In this document: positions 33,176 to 41,917 of the stretch, piece after piece
How positions within the stretch are numbered: position 1 is the first letter of the stretch
Layout of the letters: every line of letters starts with the position of its first letter
Origin: Fimbriimonas sp.
GTDB taxonomy: Bacteria > Armatimonadota > Fimbriimonadia > Fimbriimonadales > Fimbriimonadaceae
Length of the DNA stretch: 51,860 bases
Assembly: GCA_031292555.1 (NCBI GenBank)
Contig: JARLGV010000061.1
Location: forward strand, 1 to 51,860
Reading direction: 5' to 3'
Notes under the pieces: model-generated
Database searches by the model: none
Seen by the model: the letters and a program-made list of their open reading frames with translations, nothing else
Told to the model about the DNA's origin: nothing
Position numbers and translations under genes: made by a program

Positions 33176-35650
33176 CTAGAAGCCGAGTCCGGTCCCGCGT
33201 TTGACTGCCAGACCGATCTGTTCGAGACCGCCATGCCGCCCGTTGTACCAGAGCATCCACCGGTTTGACGATTTGTCGAAGATCGCGAACGGTTTATAGC
33301 AAGCGTCGGCGTCCCAACCTTCTACAGTCGGACTGACGATCGGATTGTCCTTGAGACGTTCCCAGTGTGAGATGCCGTCCCGCGATCGGGCGATTCCGAT
33401 TTGGGCATGATCGATATCCCGAAAGCCAATGTAGAACATCACGTACCATCCTTGATGCCGCAGCACCTGGCATGCAGTGACCTTGTATTGCTCCCACCGA
33501 CTCGATGGATCCGCCTCAAAGATGGGGTTTGCTTCCTTCTTCCAGTGGACTCCGTCTGAACTGACCGCGTAGCCGATCGCATCCGGTTCGTACTGTTCCC
33601 CGCCCGAATACCACATTCGATACAGATGCGCCGACTCGTCCCACAAGACGCTTGGGCACATGACCGCGACCTTCTCCCAAGGTCGATCAGGTTCCATAAC
33701 CGGTTTCTCGCGCCGTTCCCATTGAACTCCATCCGTACTTGTCGCGAAGCCGATCGACGAGCGACCATCGAATTGGCCCGTGTACCATATTTGATAAACG
33801 CCAGCTCGTTTGACCACGCTCGGGCGATTGATATCGTCCTCCCAACCGGTCGAAGACGGACCAATCAGAATTCGGGGCTCACCCCAATGGACACCGTCCT
33901 TGCTCTCGGTAACGGCCACGCTCTTCTTCGGCCGCCACGAGAAGTACATCTTGTACACGCCTTTGTCTTTCAGCATGCAAACGTCGAAACACGTCCCTAG
34001 CGAGCCGCCCAGTACAGGTCCGCCGGTATGCTTTTCCCAGCGCGAAGGCAGTTTTGCCGTCGCGGTTCTAGCCGACAAAGCCGCGTTCATGTCGCCCAAA
34101 TCCGGTCTATGAGCGATTCGACGCCCATTCATGAACAGCGAGAGTCCGCTTCCAAGGTGATAGTGACTCCCGTCGGAGTCCCAGACGACCGCGATCGATT
34201 GACCGTGGTAAGGGACATGATCCAGGCAGAACCACTTCCAAGTGCCGGCCGGCACCAGCGGCTTTACGACGATAGTGTCGTCGTATCGGGGCCGCAAACC
34301 CACAAGTCCCGATATCACTAGATCGGCAAACCCCGAGTGGTTGTAGCTTATGCTGCGCGGTAGATCGACGATCCAGTTACCGGAGTCGGCGTCCAGATCC
34401 TCCGCGATCCAGGGTCTGCCATTCTTCTGTTGAGACCTTGCGTATCCAGTTAGTAGTTCGAAATACGAATGCTTTGTCACGACGCTTTGTACGGCGCCGT
34501 CCAAGACGTTTGCCATCGCGACCAATGTTTGGGTCGTGGCATAGGGCCACGACGGTCCGTTCCACAGGCAATCGTGATCTTCGGGATGCATGAACCCTCT
34601 CGCCCGGCGTTCGACGGTCGTCGGGCCGAACGGGGCGGCAAACCCCTGCGGGTCGAAGAGCTGCTTCCAGGCTGAAACGAACCCGGCGTCCGGCAGGTTG
34701 AAATACCAAGGCGTAAAGCCGATTTCCTCGCGCACTCCCCGTGTTTCGATCGGAGTCGAAGACGCCGGCACGGCGGCCGTCTCGAAGAAACCGTCCTGCG
34801 TGTTCCACAGGTGAGCTTGAACGAGGTACTTGAGCTCGGCCGCCTTACCACCAAATTCCACGGCCAGATCGTGTTCCCCGCATCGGGTCGCCATCTCTGC
34901 AATTGCCGTTGCATCACCATACATATAGGAGTTGATCGACGGACGGTACCCGGAGCCCCCGAGTGAGAACTCCATGCCATCGTTGCCATCGTCTTGCCGG
35001 AAAAGCCCATTTGAATCTCGATGGGATCTCTCCCACGCACGATAGTTCGCGACGAGGTTGGGCAGGAGGTCGCGTGCCAGCCGAAAGTCTCCGGTTGCTC
35101 TTGTCACCGCCAACACTGCGTCGGCACACCAGAAGCTGTAGTGCCGTGGCTGAGCTTCCGGCAACATCCAGAACCTCGCATAGTCGTCCGCGTAACGACG
35201 GTCCCATAGCCAGCGACCTTCATAGAGATGGTGCCCGGCCGCGCATGAAATCGTGTTATAGATGCTAGCCCACGGCACGGGAGGAAGAAACTCGGTCACG
35301 ACCCAACCGGCCGGAGTCTGGGTCAGGTGCTTTCGATAGGTCCACCACCGAAAGTAGTAGGTTTCCTCAAGTTGCTTGTCTGGACAATCGAACAAAGGTA
35401 TGTTTCGTTCCAGAAACGACCAGGAGGCTTGATTCGAAATCGCCAGGGACTCGCTCGGCACGTCTTCCCGGTTGAAGCGATCGACATATGGCTTGAAAGC
35501 AGACGGGGATAGGATTCCTTCATTCATCGAATCGCTCACCATGACGGGAGTGGTTGTAGCCGCGAGGTTTACGAACGAACAGGCGGCGCAGACGACCAGG
35601 CAAACGATCCGCTTAATGCTCCGAGGTTGATCATAACCTCCAAATCTCAC
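33176..35650 (-). CDS. Glycosidase fusion: MGH1/GH63-like alpha/alpha barrel plus beta-propeller, secreted
   Basis: An exported protein of about 824 residues with a signal-like segment (IKRIVCLVVCAACSFVNLAA). The N-terminal half (about 50-520) is an (alpha/alpha)6 barrel of the MGH1/GH63-like type, with DGMEFSLGGSGYRPSINSYMYGD and HDCLWNGPSWPYATTQ, regions that hold the catalytic acids in relatives. The C-terminal third (about 565-820) has four repeats of the type DGVHWGEPRILI, DGVQWERREKPVM and DGVHWKKEANPIF, a GH43/GH32-like propeller. The exact start is uncertain; GTG 35650 is used. The order of domains suggests two activities or a catalytic plus binding unit. Its substrate cannot be assigned. 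Confidence 0.78.
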   Translation of the reverse strand: MRFGGYDQPRSIKRIVCLVVCAACSFVNLAATTTPVMVSDSMNEGILSPSAFKPYVDRFNREDVPSESLAISNQASWSFLERNIPLFDCPDKQLEETYYFRWWTYRKHLTQTPAGWVVTEFLPPVPWASIYNTISCAAGHHLYEGRWLWDRRYADDYARFWMLPEAQPRHYSFWCADAVLAVTRATGDFRLARDLLPNLVANYRAWERSHRDSNGLFRQDDGNDGMEFSLGGSGYRPSINSYMYGDATAIAEMATRCGEHDLAVEFGGKAAELKYLVQAHLWNTQDGFFETAAVPASSTPIETRGVREEIGFTPWYFNLPDAGFVSAWKQLFDPQGFAAPFGPTTVERRARGFMHPEDHDCLWNGPSWPYATTQTLVAMANVLDGAVQSVVTKHSYFELLTGYARSQQKNGRPWIAEDLDADSGNWIVDLPRSISYNHSGFADLVISGLVGLRPRYDDTIVVKPLVPAGTWKWFCLDHVPYHGQSIAVVWDSDGSHYHLGSGLSLFMNGRRIAHRPDLGDMNAALSARTATAKLPSRWEKHTGGPVLGGSLGTCFDVCMLKDKGVYKMYFSWRPKKSVAVTESKDGVHWGEPRILIGPSSTGWEDDINRPSVVKRAGVYQIWYTGQFDGRSSIGFATSTDGVQWERREKPVMEPDRPWEKVAVMCPSVLWDESAHLYRMWYSGGEQYEPDAIGYAVSSDGVHWKKEANPIFEADPSSRWEQYKVTACQVLRHQGWYVMFYIGFRDIDHAQIGIARSRDGISHWERLKDNPIVSPTVEGWDADACYKPFAIFDKSSNRWMLWYNGRHGGLEQIGLAVKRGTGLGF

Positions 35651-36026
35651 GCCATGCCTCCTTCGTCGCGCAACATCCGCAAAAGAGCATGGCACGAATC
35701 CTCCTCAAACCAAGAGTGAAGCACTTCCAGTTGTCGATAACGGCAAATCTGGCAAAACCCATGGGTGAAGATCGCCTTTGTTAGGAACAACCGAGGAGGA
35801 TGTGCAACGGCATGGTCGGCATGCCCCAACCCGGCTGCTTCATCCGAATCGCACAGATTGTCGCCACTCGATCTGACCGAGTAGCGAGCCTTCAATACTC
35901 GGCCAATACTCGGCCAATATTCTGTTCGATCCACTCGTGATTGGAGGAGCCACTTGGTCGACCGCGTCCCTCTCAAATATGGGCGATGGTTTTCAAACAT
36001 ATCGGATTATGATATAGTGGTCATCC
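35651..36026. other. Divergent intergenic region with short tandem repeat
   Basis: These 376 bases between the barrel/propeller gene and the antiporter gene hold two exact tandem copies of AATACTCGGCC (35894-35915) followed by a partial third (AATAT). Just before the antiporter ATG is TATGATATAG, an AT-rich -10-like stretch. A leftward open frame across the region has no recognisable product. Confidence 0.45.
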
Positions 36027-37361
36027 ATGAAAGACGAGGCACTGCTTGTAACATTACTTGCCCAACTCATCGTGATCGTAATGATCGCGCGAGTGGCAGG
36101 ACAAGTAGGTCGACGGCTTGGCCACCCCATTGTCGTCGGAGAGATCCTTGCCGGACTCTTTCTGGGCCCATCGTTCCTAGGGAAGGCCTTTCCAAAGGCA
36201 TTCGATGTGCTGTTTCCACCGGCCGGCCATCCAGGATCGACCAACCAGGTCATCTATCTGATGAGTCAAATCGGCTTGGTCTTCCTAATGTTCCTGATCG
36301 GACTGGAATTTGATTTCGGCAACGTCAAGAAGCACTACCGAAGTGCGGGACTGGTTTCCATTTCGGGCATCATATTGCCGTTTGCGCTTGGAGTGGGCTT
36401 CGGCATGTGGCTGCATCCGCAGTTTCCCCAAACCAATGAAACCGCATTCTGTCTCTTTATAGGCACGGCGGTCTCGATTACAGCGATACCAATTCTGGGT
36501 CGGATGCTCATAGAGTTCAACTTGACGAGGACAGATGTCGGAGTCTTGACCATCACGGCAGCTGCAATCGACGACGCAATGGGATGGATCGGCCTTGCAG
36601 TTGTCAGTGCGATCGTGAGTTCCAAAGTCAACCCAATGGCAACGACCCAAATGGTCGTCTTGACTGCCCTGCTCGCCGTTTTCCTTATGAAGATTTTGCG
36701 CCCGTTGGCGATCCGGGCCATCCAGAAGGAGTTCACGACTCGAGGAGGGCATATGAGCCTCAACGGGTTGGCAATTCTCATCGTGGCGATCTTGGGTTGT
36801 GCGACGATTACCAACAAGATCGGGATCTCGTCGCTCTTCGGACCCTTCATGCTCGGCGCCGTGCTTTACGATCAGGTTGAGTTCCGCGAGTCGGTCTTCC
36901 ACCACATGAAGCACTTCGTCACCGCGTTCTTCCTACCTATCTTCTTCACGTTTACCGGACTGCATACCGACATGGGGACATTGGGGAGCGGAATCATGTG
37001 GATAGCTCTCGGACTTCTTCTGTTCGTATCGTTCTTTGGAAAGCTGGTCGGTTGTTTCTTTGCCGCCAAGCTAAGTGGGTTCAAGAATAGGCAGGCGGCT
37101 GCCATCGGCGTGATGATGAATACGCGCGCCCTGATGGGCCTAATCGCGGCCAACATCGGACGCGAGATGGGCGCCATTACGCCGCCCGTCTATTGCATGC
37201 TGGTGCTCATGTGCGTGCTCAGCACGATCATGGCCTCTCCGCTTCTACGCAGGTTGATAAAGGGCACCGAACTTGAGGAGCCATACAGCATCTCGGAATA
37301 CGTACAAAGCCGACGGAACATGGGTCTTGGCGTCCGCGAACTAGATGAAGTGGTAGCCTAG
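36027..37361 (+). CDS. CPA2-type cation:proton antiporter
   Basis: A 444-residue membrane protein with about 12 hydrophobic segments and the Na_H_Exchanger fold. The N-terminus HPIVVGEILAGLFLGPSFLG is the conserved CPA2 segment. FLIGLEFDFGNVK and AAAIDDAMGW (the central helix-5 acidic residues) are conserved. The C-terminus ends soon after the last helix, so the RCK/TrkA-N domain of KefB-type transporters is missing. It would exchange Na+ or K+ for H+ across the inner membrane. Monocistronic. Confidence 0.9.
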   Translation: MKDEALLVTLLAQLIVIVMIARVAGQVGRRLGHPIVVGEILAGLFLGPSFLGKAFPKAFDVLFPPAGHPGSTNQVIYLMSQIGLVFLMFLIGLEFDFGNVKKHYRSAGLVSISGIILPFALGVGFGMWLHPQFPQTNETAFCLFIGTAVSITAIPILGRMLIEFNLTRTDVGVLTITAAAIDDAMGWIGLAVVSAIVSSKVNPMATTQMVVLTALLAVFLMKILRPLAIRAIQKEFTTRGGHMSLNGLAILIVAILGCATITNKIGISSLFGPFMLGAVLYDQVEFRESVFHHMKHFVTAFFLPIFFTFTGLHTDMGTLGSGIMWIALGLLLFVSFFGKLVGCFFAAKLSGFKNRQAAAIGVMMNTRALMGLIAANIGREMGAITPPVYCMLVLMCVLSTIMASPLLRRLIKGTELEEPYSISEYVQSRRNMGLGVRELDEVVA

Positions 37362-37537
37362 TCGGCCCGCCAAACACACGCAAATCCTGGGTAGCACTGG
37401 CATCGCGATCGAGTGCAAAAATGGTCCGACGCACTGCCCGTGCCCCGGATCGTTCGACCCAATTCTCCGAGCAACCGGATGATGTCACGGATTTCTGTCA
37501 CTAGGCGACCCTGCCCCCCGGTGATACCCTTACAGCC

Positions 37538-37816
37538 ATGGACGCAAAGACTTTTGTTTCTCAGAAGCATGACGAGGCGATCGAGGAATTGAAGGCCCTC
37601 GAAGCCGAATATATCCCTCGCCGCGACGCTGCTCAGTCGAAGATCAACCTCGCCAAGAAGTGGCTGGACGAACTCTCTTTGGACAAGGAAGAGATTCCGG
37701 TGGCTGTGGCTCCGGCCCAGGCCCCTTCGTCCGTTGCAGATCTGACCAAGACTCCGGCCAACAACTGGGTATCCGCTCGCGATTTGAATCCCCAAGCACG
37801 CTTGAACTCGCCGTAG
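37538..37816 (+). CDS. Small coiled-coil hypothetical protein
   Basis: A 92-residue soluble protein with no recognised family. The first half (DEAIEELKALEAEYIPRRDAAQSKI) is a predicted amphipathic coiled coil; the second half is Ala/Pro-rich (VAVAPAQAPSSV) and ends NPQARLNSP. The sequence TGATACCCT shortly before ATG may be a -10 element, consistent with a very short leader. Its composition and start context support it being a real gene. Function unknown. Confidence 0.55.
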   Translation: MDAKTFVSQKHDEAIEELKALEAEYIPRRDAAQSKINLAKKWLDELSLDKEEIPVAVAPAQAPSSVADLTKTPANNWVSARDLNPQARLNSP

Positions 37817-37952
37817 GGCCGAGTGCCCGCTCTTGCGGCGTACCATGGCGCAAGGCCAGCAGACTCGAGCAGCGACTTTGGCTGTCAGGCACGACAACGG
37901 AGACGTCCACTTGCCTGGCAGCCTTTTTGTGCGCCTCGCTGGCAATGGAAAC

Positions 37953-39020
37953 TTACTTCGTAGGCGGCAGGCCAGCGGAAGCGACCGATGGCCATCCTTC
38001 CTTGTCCCACCGTATCGGCTCGATCCTAAGCTTGGGCATGCCGTTCGCCTCTGCATCGTAGGAGTGGTAGACCAACAGGTCCTTTCTCCCATCCCGCATG
38101 ATCGAGTTGCCACCGGGCCCATGCCATCGGCCGTGGGTGGCGAGAACGGAAGTCCCTCCGTCGTCTAGCATGGGCTTCCCCTCCCGATCCGCATAGGGCC
38201 CGGAAATGCTCTTGGACCGGCCCACTCGAATGTTATAGGTGCTGTTCACCCCTCGGCAGCAGAAGTCGAACGATGCGAACAGGTAGAACCACCCACCGTG
38301 CCGAATGATGCATGGCGCCTCGATGGCCCCCGGGCGGGGTCGGCTCGCGATGGAAATCGGAACCAATTCCAAGTCTCTCGGCTTGCCGGTTGCCGGATCG
38401 ATCGGCACGATTTTGATTCCGCTCCAAAAGCTCCCAAATGCCATCCAAGGCTGCCCCTTCTCATCGAGGCAGATGCTTGGATCGATCGCGTTGAAATTGT
38501 CGGTCGAATAGCTTTGGACCGCCGGCCCTTCGTCTTCCCAGCGATAGCCTGGCTTCGTTGGATCCAGAGTCGTATTGGTTGCCAAGCCGATGGCGGAACG
38601 GTTATGTCCAAAGGTCGAGACTGCGTAGTAGAGGTGCCATCGGTGATTGAAGTAGGAGATATCGGGAGCCCAGTAGTGATCTCGCGATCCAGGAATCGTC
38701 GGTCCTGTCCACGAAACCGCGCGATCGAACACACGAGTCGGCATCGACCACCTCTTTCCGTCGGCTGACGTTCGGAAGGCGATTCCAGGGCCGGTGCAAA
38801 AGAGGTAGTAGTTGTGCCCTTCCATTGCCATCGCCGGATCATGAGCGCCGACGCCGCTCCCCTCCAGGTCTTCGAAGCGAGGAGGAATTTGAGCAGATTG
38901 AGTTGCCGCATCGGCAGTACACCCACACTCGTCACTAGATTCTGGTCGCCCATCAGAAATACCGGGGGTAGATTGCATCATCGTCACTCCCAAGGCCGCG
39001 ATTATCGCCACTGTGCGCAT
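37953..39020 (-). CDS. Secreted GH43 arabinanase-like glycosidase
   Basis: A 355-residue exported five-bladed propeller. All three GH43 acidic residues are visible: the base in GVGAHDPAM, the pKa modulator in NAIDPSI and the acid in GAIEAPCI. ISYFNHRWHLYYAVSTFG and MAFGSFWSGIKI match the endo-alpha-1,5-L-arabinanase subgroup (GH43_4/5/6). The signal peptide begins at ATG 39020 (MRTVAIIAALGV). It is divergent from the prepilin-transporter-GH51 operon. It probably releases arabino-oligosaccharides outside the cell for that operon to import. Confidence 0.88.
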   Translation of the reverse strand: MRTVAIIAALGVTMMQSTPGISDGRPESSDECGCTADAATQSAQIPPRFEDLEGSGVGAHDPAMAMEGHNYYLFCTGPGIAFRTSADGKRWSMPTRVFDRAVSWTGPTIPGSRDHYWAPDISYFNHRWHLYYAVSTFGHNRSAIGLATNTTLDPTKPGYRWEDEGPAVQSYSTDNFNAIDPSICLDEKGQPWMAFGSFWSGIKIVPIDPATGKPRDLELVPISIASRPRPGAIEAPCIIRHGGWFYLFASFDFCCRGVNSTYNIRVGRSKSISGPYADREGKPMLDDGGTSVLATHGRWHGPGGNSIMRDGRKDLLVYHSYDAEANGMPKLRIEPIRWDKEGWPSVASAGLPPTK

Positions 39021-39022
39021 CG

Positions 39023-39034
39023 ATAGATATTCTA
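39023..39034 (-). promoter_or_regulatory. Operator-like 12-mer upstream of GH43
   Basis: TAGAATATCTAT, read on the minus strand, lies directly upstream of the GH43 ATG. The same 12 bases occur on the plus strand at 39131-39142 in the shared divergent region. A paired operator is a reasonable inference. Confidence 0.45.
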
Positions 39035-39131
39035 CATCGTGAATAACCCTAACGAGCACTTACTTTCAAGGTCGCATTCTCGTCTGATTTGGCGATTTCT
39101 GCTCGTTTTTAGAACCTGGTAGTCGATTGAT

Positions 39132-39145
39132 AGAATATCTATTCT
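39132..39145 (+). promoter_or_regulatory. Operator-like palindrome in the GH43/prepilin region
   Basis: AGAATA-TC-TATTCT is a perfect 6-bp inverted repeat with a 2-nt centre. It shares its first part with the 12-mer next to GH43. It lies about 180 bp upstream of the module 4 prepilin. The regulator is unknown; the nearest candidates are the LacI (32 kb) and AraR-like (15 kb) proteins. Confidence 0.5.
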
Positions 39146-39322
39146 CATTTGGCTATTCCCGGTTGTATGATATGCGTGTCGCTGAGAGTTGCGCGCCAGC
39201 CAGGTGCTGGATGGCAGGCAGACTTGAAGACGGAATTGACTCATATGCATCGATAGGGGCGGCGACGCGGAAGTATCCGCGTTGCCTCGAAGCCAATGTT
39301 CCCTCGCCGAAGAGGACTAAAA

Positions 39323-40174
39323 ATGATCAAACTCAAAGCATTTACGCTCATCGAGCTTCTCGTTGTCATCGCCATTATTGCGATCCTCGCTTCCATTCTG
39401 TTCCCGGTTTTCGCCCAGGCCAAAGCGGCCGCCAAGAAGACTGCGTGTCTGTCTAACTTCAAGCAGTTGGGCCTCGCCCAAAACATGTACTTGAACGACT
39501 ACGACGACACGATGGTCTACACGGGTGATAACGGCGGATTCTGGGCCTGGTACCCGAGTGAGAACTGTTATGGCGGCAGCAGCGTCTGCCCTCAGGGCTT
39601 CATGGACCCCGGTGCATTTCAGAACTGGGGCGCTGAGATCTACCCCTATGTCAAGAACCTCGGAATCTACGTCTGCCCAACCGCACCGAAGGTAACGGGC
39701 GTTCCCTACGGGTTCAGCAACGTGGCAGGGGCCGGAAACACGACCTACGACCTGAATGGCGCTGTGGTCGGCGTATCGGCGACTTCGATGAGTGCCCCGG
39801 CTTCGACGATCGTGCTACAGAGCGCCGACGGCGCAAGCATCGACGCCTACATGCAGCCGACGATCTTCAACGTGACATCGAACAGCAACAACACGCTGAT
39901 CACGGTGAACGGATCCCCGCTGTGCAACGGCATCGACATCAGCTGGATGGGCGAGGTCCATGGTAAGGGAGACAACTACTCCTTCGCCGACGGCCACGCG
40001 AAGTTCTTGGCTCGCACCGGCGTCACGTTCAAGATGTTCGGCATCAGCAGCGACGTCTACGATTGGCAAAACAACGGCTCAACCGTTCCGAATACGACCG
40101 GTCTGACCGATACCAGCGTCAACCCCAATTTCTGGGAGACCTGGGGTACCTGCGACCTCTCGGCGATCAAATAA
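39323..40174 (+). CDS. Prepilin-type protein with H-X9-DG motif (module 4)
   Basis: A 283-residue pseudopilin-like protein, first gene of the arabinan import operon. Leader MIKLKA precedes FTLIELLVV (Ala at -1, Glu at +5) and the helix ends [14 protein letters not shown]. Its C-terminal domain has the complete H-X9-DG motif ([14 protein letters not shown]). ATG 39323 has AGAGGA upstream. It is the only prepilin here placed in front of a complete binding protein, permease and glycosidase set. This makes a role in envelope passage or binding of arabino-oligosaccharides plausible, but not shown. Confidence 0.88.
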   Translation: MIKLKAFTLIELLVVIAIIAILASILFPVFAQAKAAAKKTACLSNFKQLGLAQNMYLNDYDDTMVYTGDNGGFWAWYPSENCYGGSSVCPQGFMDPGAFQNWGAEIYPYVKNLGIYVCPTAPKVTGVPYGFSNVAGAGNTTYDLNGAVVGVSATSMSAPASTIVLQSADGASIDAYMQPTIFNVTSNSNNTLITVNGSPLCNGIDISWMGEVHGKGDNYSFADGHAKFLARTGVTFKMFGISSDVYDWQNNGSTVPNTTGLTDTSVNPNFWETWGTCDLSAIK

Positions 40175-40190
40175 TCTCACCTAAAGGAGA

Positions 40191-40213
40191 GCCGGTCGGC
40201 TAGACCGACCGGC
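40191..40213. terminator. Hairpin between module 4 prepilin and lipoprotein
   Basis: GCCGGTCGG-CTAGA-CCGACCGGC is a perfect 9-bp stem with a 5-nt loop, 17 bp after the prepilin stop. Followed by AAAATT rather than a T-tract. It could attenuate the downstream genes or stabilise the prepilin mRNA. Confidence 0.6.
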
Positions 40214-40285
40214 CAAAATTCGTCGACGCTCCAGCCCGACGCGGACGCGTCTGTGATCGGCAGGAGCGCAAAATAGGATGCCCAT

Positions 40286-40522
40286 ATGGATAACACTCGC
40301 TTAATCGGCCGAATCGGCAAATTCATTCTCGTCCTCATATCGCTCACAGTCGCCTCCCAGGTCCTGGTTGGCTGCAACACCGACGAAAAACCATCCAAGA
40401 TGGTTGAGATGCGCCAGCAGATGCAGCAGCAGCGGCAAGCGATGGGCGGTCGCGCCGGCGGTACCGCACCGGGCGCACCCGCAGGCCAAGGGGTTCCGGC
40501 TCCCGCAAAGTCCGGACAATGA
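40286..40522 (+). CDS. Small lipoprotein, prepilin partner (module 4)
   Basis: A 78-residue predicted lipoprotein. The signal contains a hydrophobic stretch ending VLVGC (lipobox Cys30). The mature part has a Met/Gln-rich helix (KMVEMRQQMQQQRQ) and a Gly/Ala/Pro tail. No family recognised. It sits between the prepilin and the binding-protein gene. It is the fourth example of a small anchored protein following a prepilin in this window. Confidence 0.72.
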   Translation: MDNTRLIGRIGKFILVLISLTVASQVLVGCNTDEKPSKMVEMRQQMQQQRQAMGGRAGGTAPGAPAGQGVPAPAKSGQ

Positions 40523-40633
40523 TCGTGATTGGCTCCTTTCGATGAAGACGGAGCGTGACTTGAACGAGATCGCTTCTCTCCGGTTCGGGAACGTTCCGTC
40601 GGACGCGCTGCAACTCCAAGGGACCAGAGGACC

Positions 40634-41917
40634 ATGCGCATAAATTTCCTATCGGTTCTCTTTGTGATCTGCCTCGTGCTTACGGGCGTCAAGCTCTTTA
40701 GCGGAGGAGGCTCGCTCGTCAGCCGAAAGACTGAAGTCAGCTTCTGGAACGGTTGGACCGGTCCGGACGGCATCGCTATGCTGGAGGTCATCCGCCAGTT
40801 CAACGAAGAGAACCCCGACATCGAGGTGTCCATGCAACGCATGGCATGGGACACCTATTACAACAAGCTGATGGTCTCGGCCATGAGCGGTCGGGGCCCT
40901 CAAGTCTTTGTGATCCACGCAAGCACCCTTCCCAGGATGGTCCGAGCCGGGTATGTCGGGGACGTGTCAGATCTCTTTGGCCCATCCACCGGCATCTCGC
41001 CGTCTGATTTCGAATCGAAGGTGCTAGACCAAGTCAAGTTCGGCAATCAGATGGTCGGAGTTCCGCTCGACATCCATCCGCAAGGTCTCTACTGCAACCG
41101 AGACCTCTTTGTTGCCGCCGGTCTGACCAATCCCGATGGATCGCCGAAGCCGCCGACTACAAAGGATGAGTTCATTGCCGACATCCGCAAGCTCCAGAAG
41201 ATCGGCCCAACCGGAGACCATGACGTCTGGGGGTTCTCGTGGACTTTCTGGCGGAACAACTTCATGGCCCTCGTTCCCCAGTTTCATGGCCGCTACTTCG
41301 ACGAGAACGGCAAGCCCGATCTGATCAACCCCGGCAACGTCGCGGCGTTGACGTTCATGGGCGACCTGATGAACCACCTCAAGCTGACTCCCCCGGCGGA
41401 GAGCAACGCCGGCTGGACGGGGTTCCGGCAGAAAAAGGTGGCGATGCTGTTCGAAGGCGTCTATATGGTCGGCGACCTGCAGTCCCTGACCGACTTTCAC
41501 TACTTCGGCGCGCAGGTGCCCAAGATCGGGGACCAGCCCGGCACGGTTGGAGACTCGCACTGCCTATGCATTCGCGCCGATCTCTCGCCGAAGGAGCGAG
41601 AGGCGTCCGAGCGGTTCATTAAGTACCTATCGAAGCACAGTCTCGCGTGGGCCAAAGCGGGCCAGGTGCCGGCTCGAATCAGCATCCGCAATTCCGAGGA
41701 GTTCAAGAAACTCCAGGTCCAGTACGCCTACTCCAAAGAGGTCCCGTATATGGTCTATCCGCCGCGGACCCCCCTGCTGTTCGAGTTGATCCAAGAAATC
41801 GACCAAGCGGTCGAGCGGGTTTTGCGTGGCGACATGCCGCCCAAGAAAGCGCTTGAGATCGCCAACGGCAACGTCGCTTCCGCTATTGAGCGCGATAAGC
41901 AGGAGAACAAGACGTGA
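40634..41917 (+). CDS. ABC transporter sugar-binding protein (family 1), arabinan operon
   Basis: A 427-residue solute-binding protein with an N-terminal hydrophobic signal/anchor lacking a lipobox Cys. The family-1 fold is shown by SFWNGWTGPDGIAMLEVIRQFNEENPDIEV, the segment VPLDIHPQGLYCNRDLF and DSHCLCIRADLSPKEREASERFIKYLS. AGAGGA precedes ATG 40634. Given the GH43 and GH51 neighbours, arabino-oligosaccharides are the likely ligand. It overlaps the following permease by 4 bp (GTGA). Confidence 0.9.
   Translation: MRINFLSVLFVICLVLTGVKLFSGGGSLVSRKTEVSFWNGWTGPDGIAMLEVIRQFNEENPDIEVSMQRMAWDTYYNKLMVSAMSGRGPQVFVIHASTLPRMVRAGYVGDVSDLFGPSTGISPSDFESKVLDQVKFGNQMVGVPLDIHPQGLYCNRDLFVAAGLTNPDGSPKPPTTKDEFIADIRKLQKIGPTGDHDVWGFSWTFWRNNFMALVPQFHGRYFDENGKPDLINPGNVAALTFMGDLMNHLKLTPPAESNAGWTGFRQKKVAMLFEGVYMVGDLQSLTDFHYFGAQVPKIGDQPGTVGDSHCLCIRADLSPKEREASERFIKYLSKHSLAWAKAGQVPARISIRNSEEFKKLQVQYAYSKEVPYMVYPPRTPLLFELIQEIDQAVERVLRGDMPPKKALEIANGNVASAIERDKQENKT

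Noticed and set aside
35647-36000. A 117-residue leftward frame overlapping the start of the barrel/propeller gene
   Set aside because: It overlaps a real gene's N-terminus, has no ribosome-binding site and includes the short tandem repeat; no family recognised.
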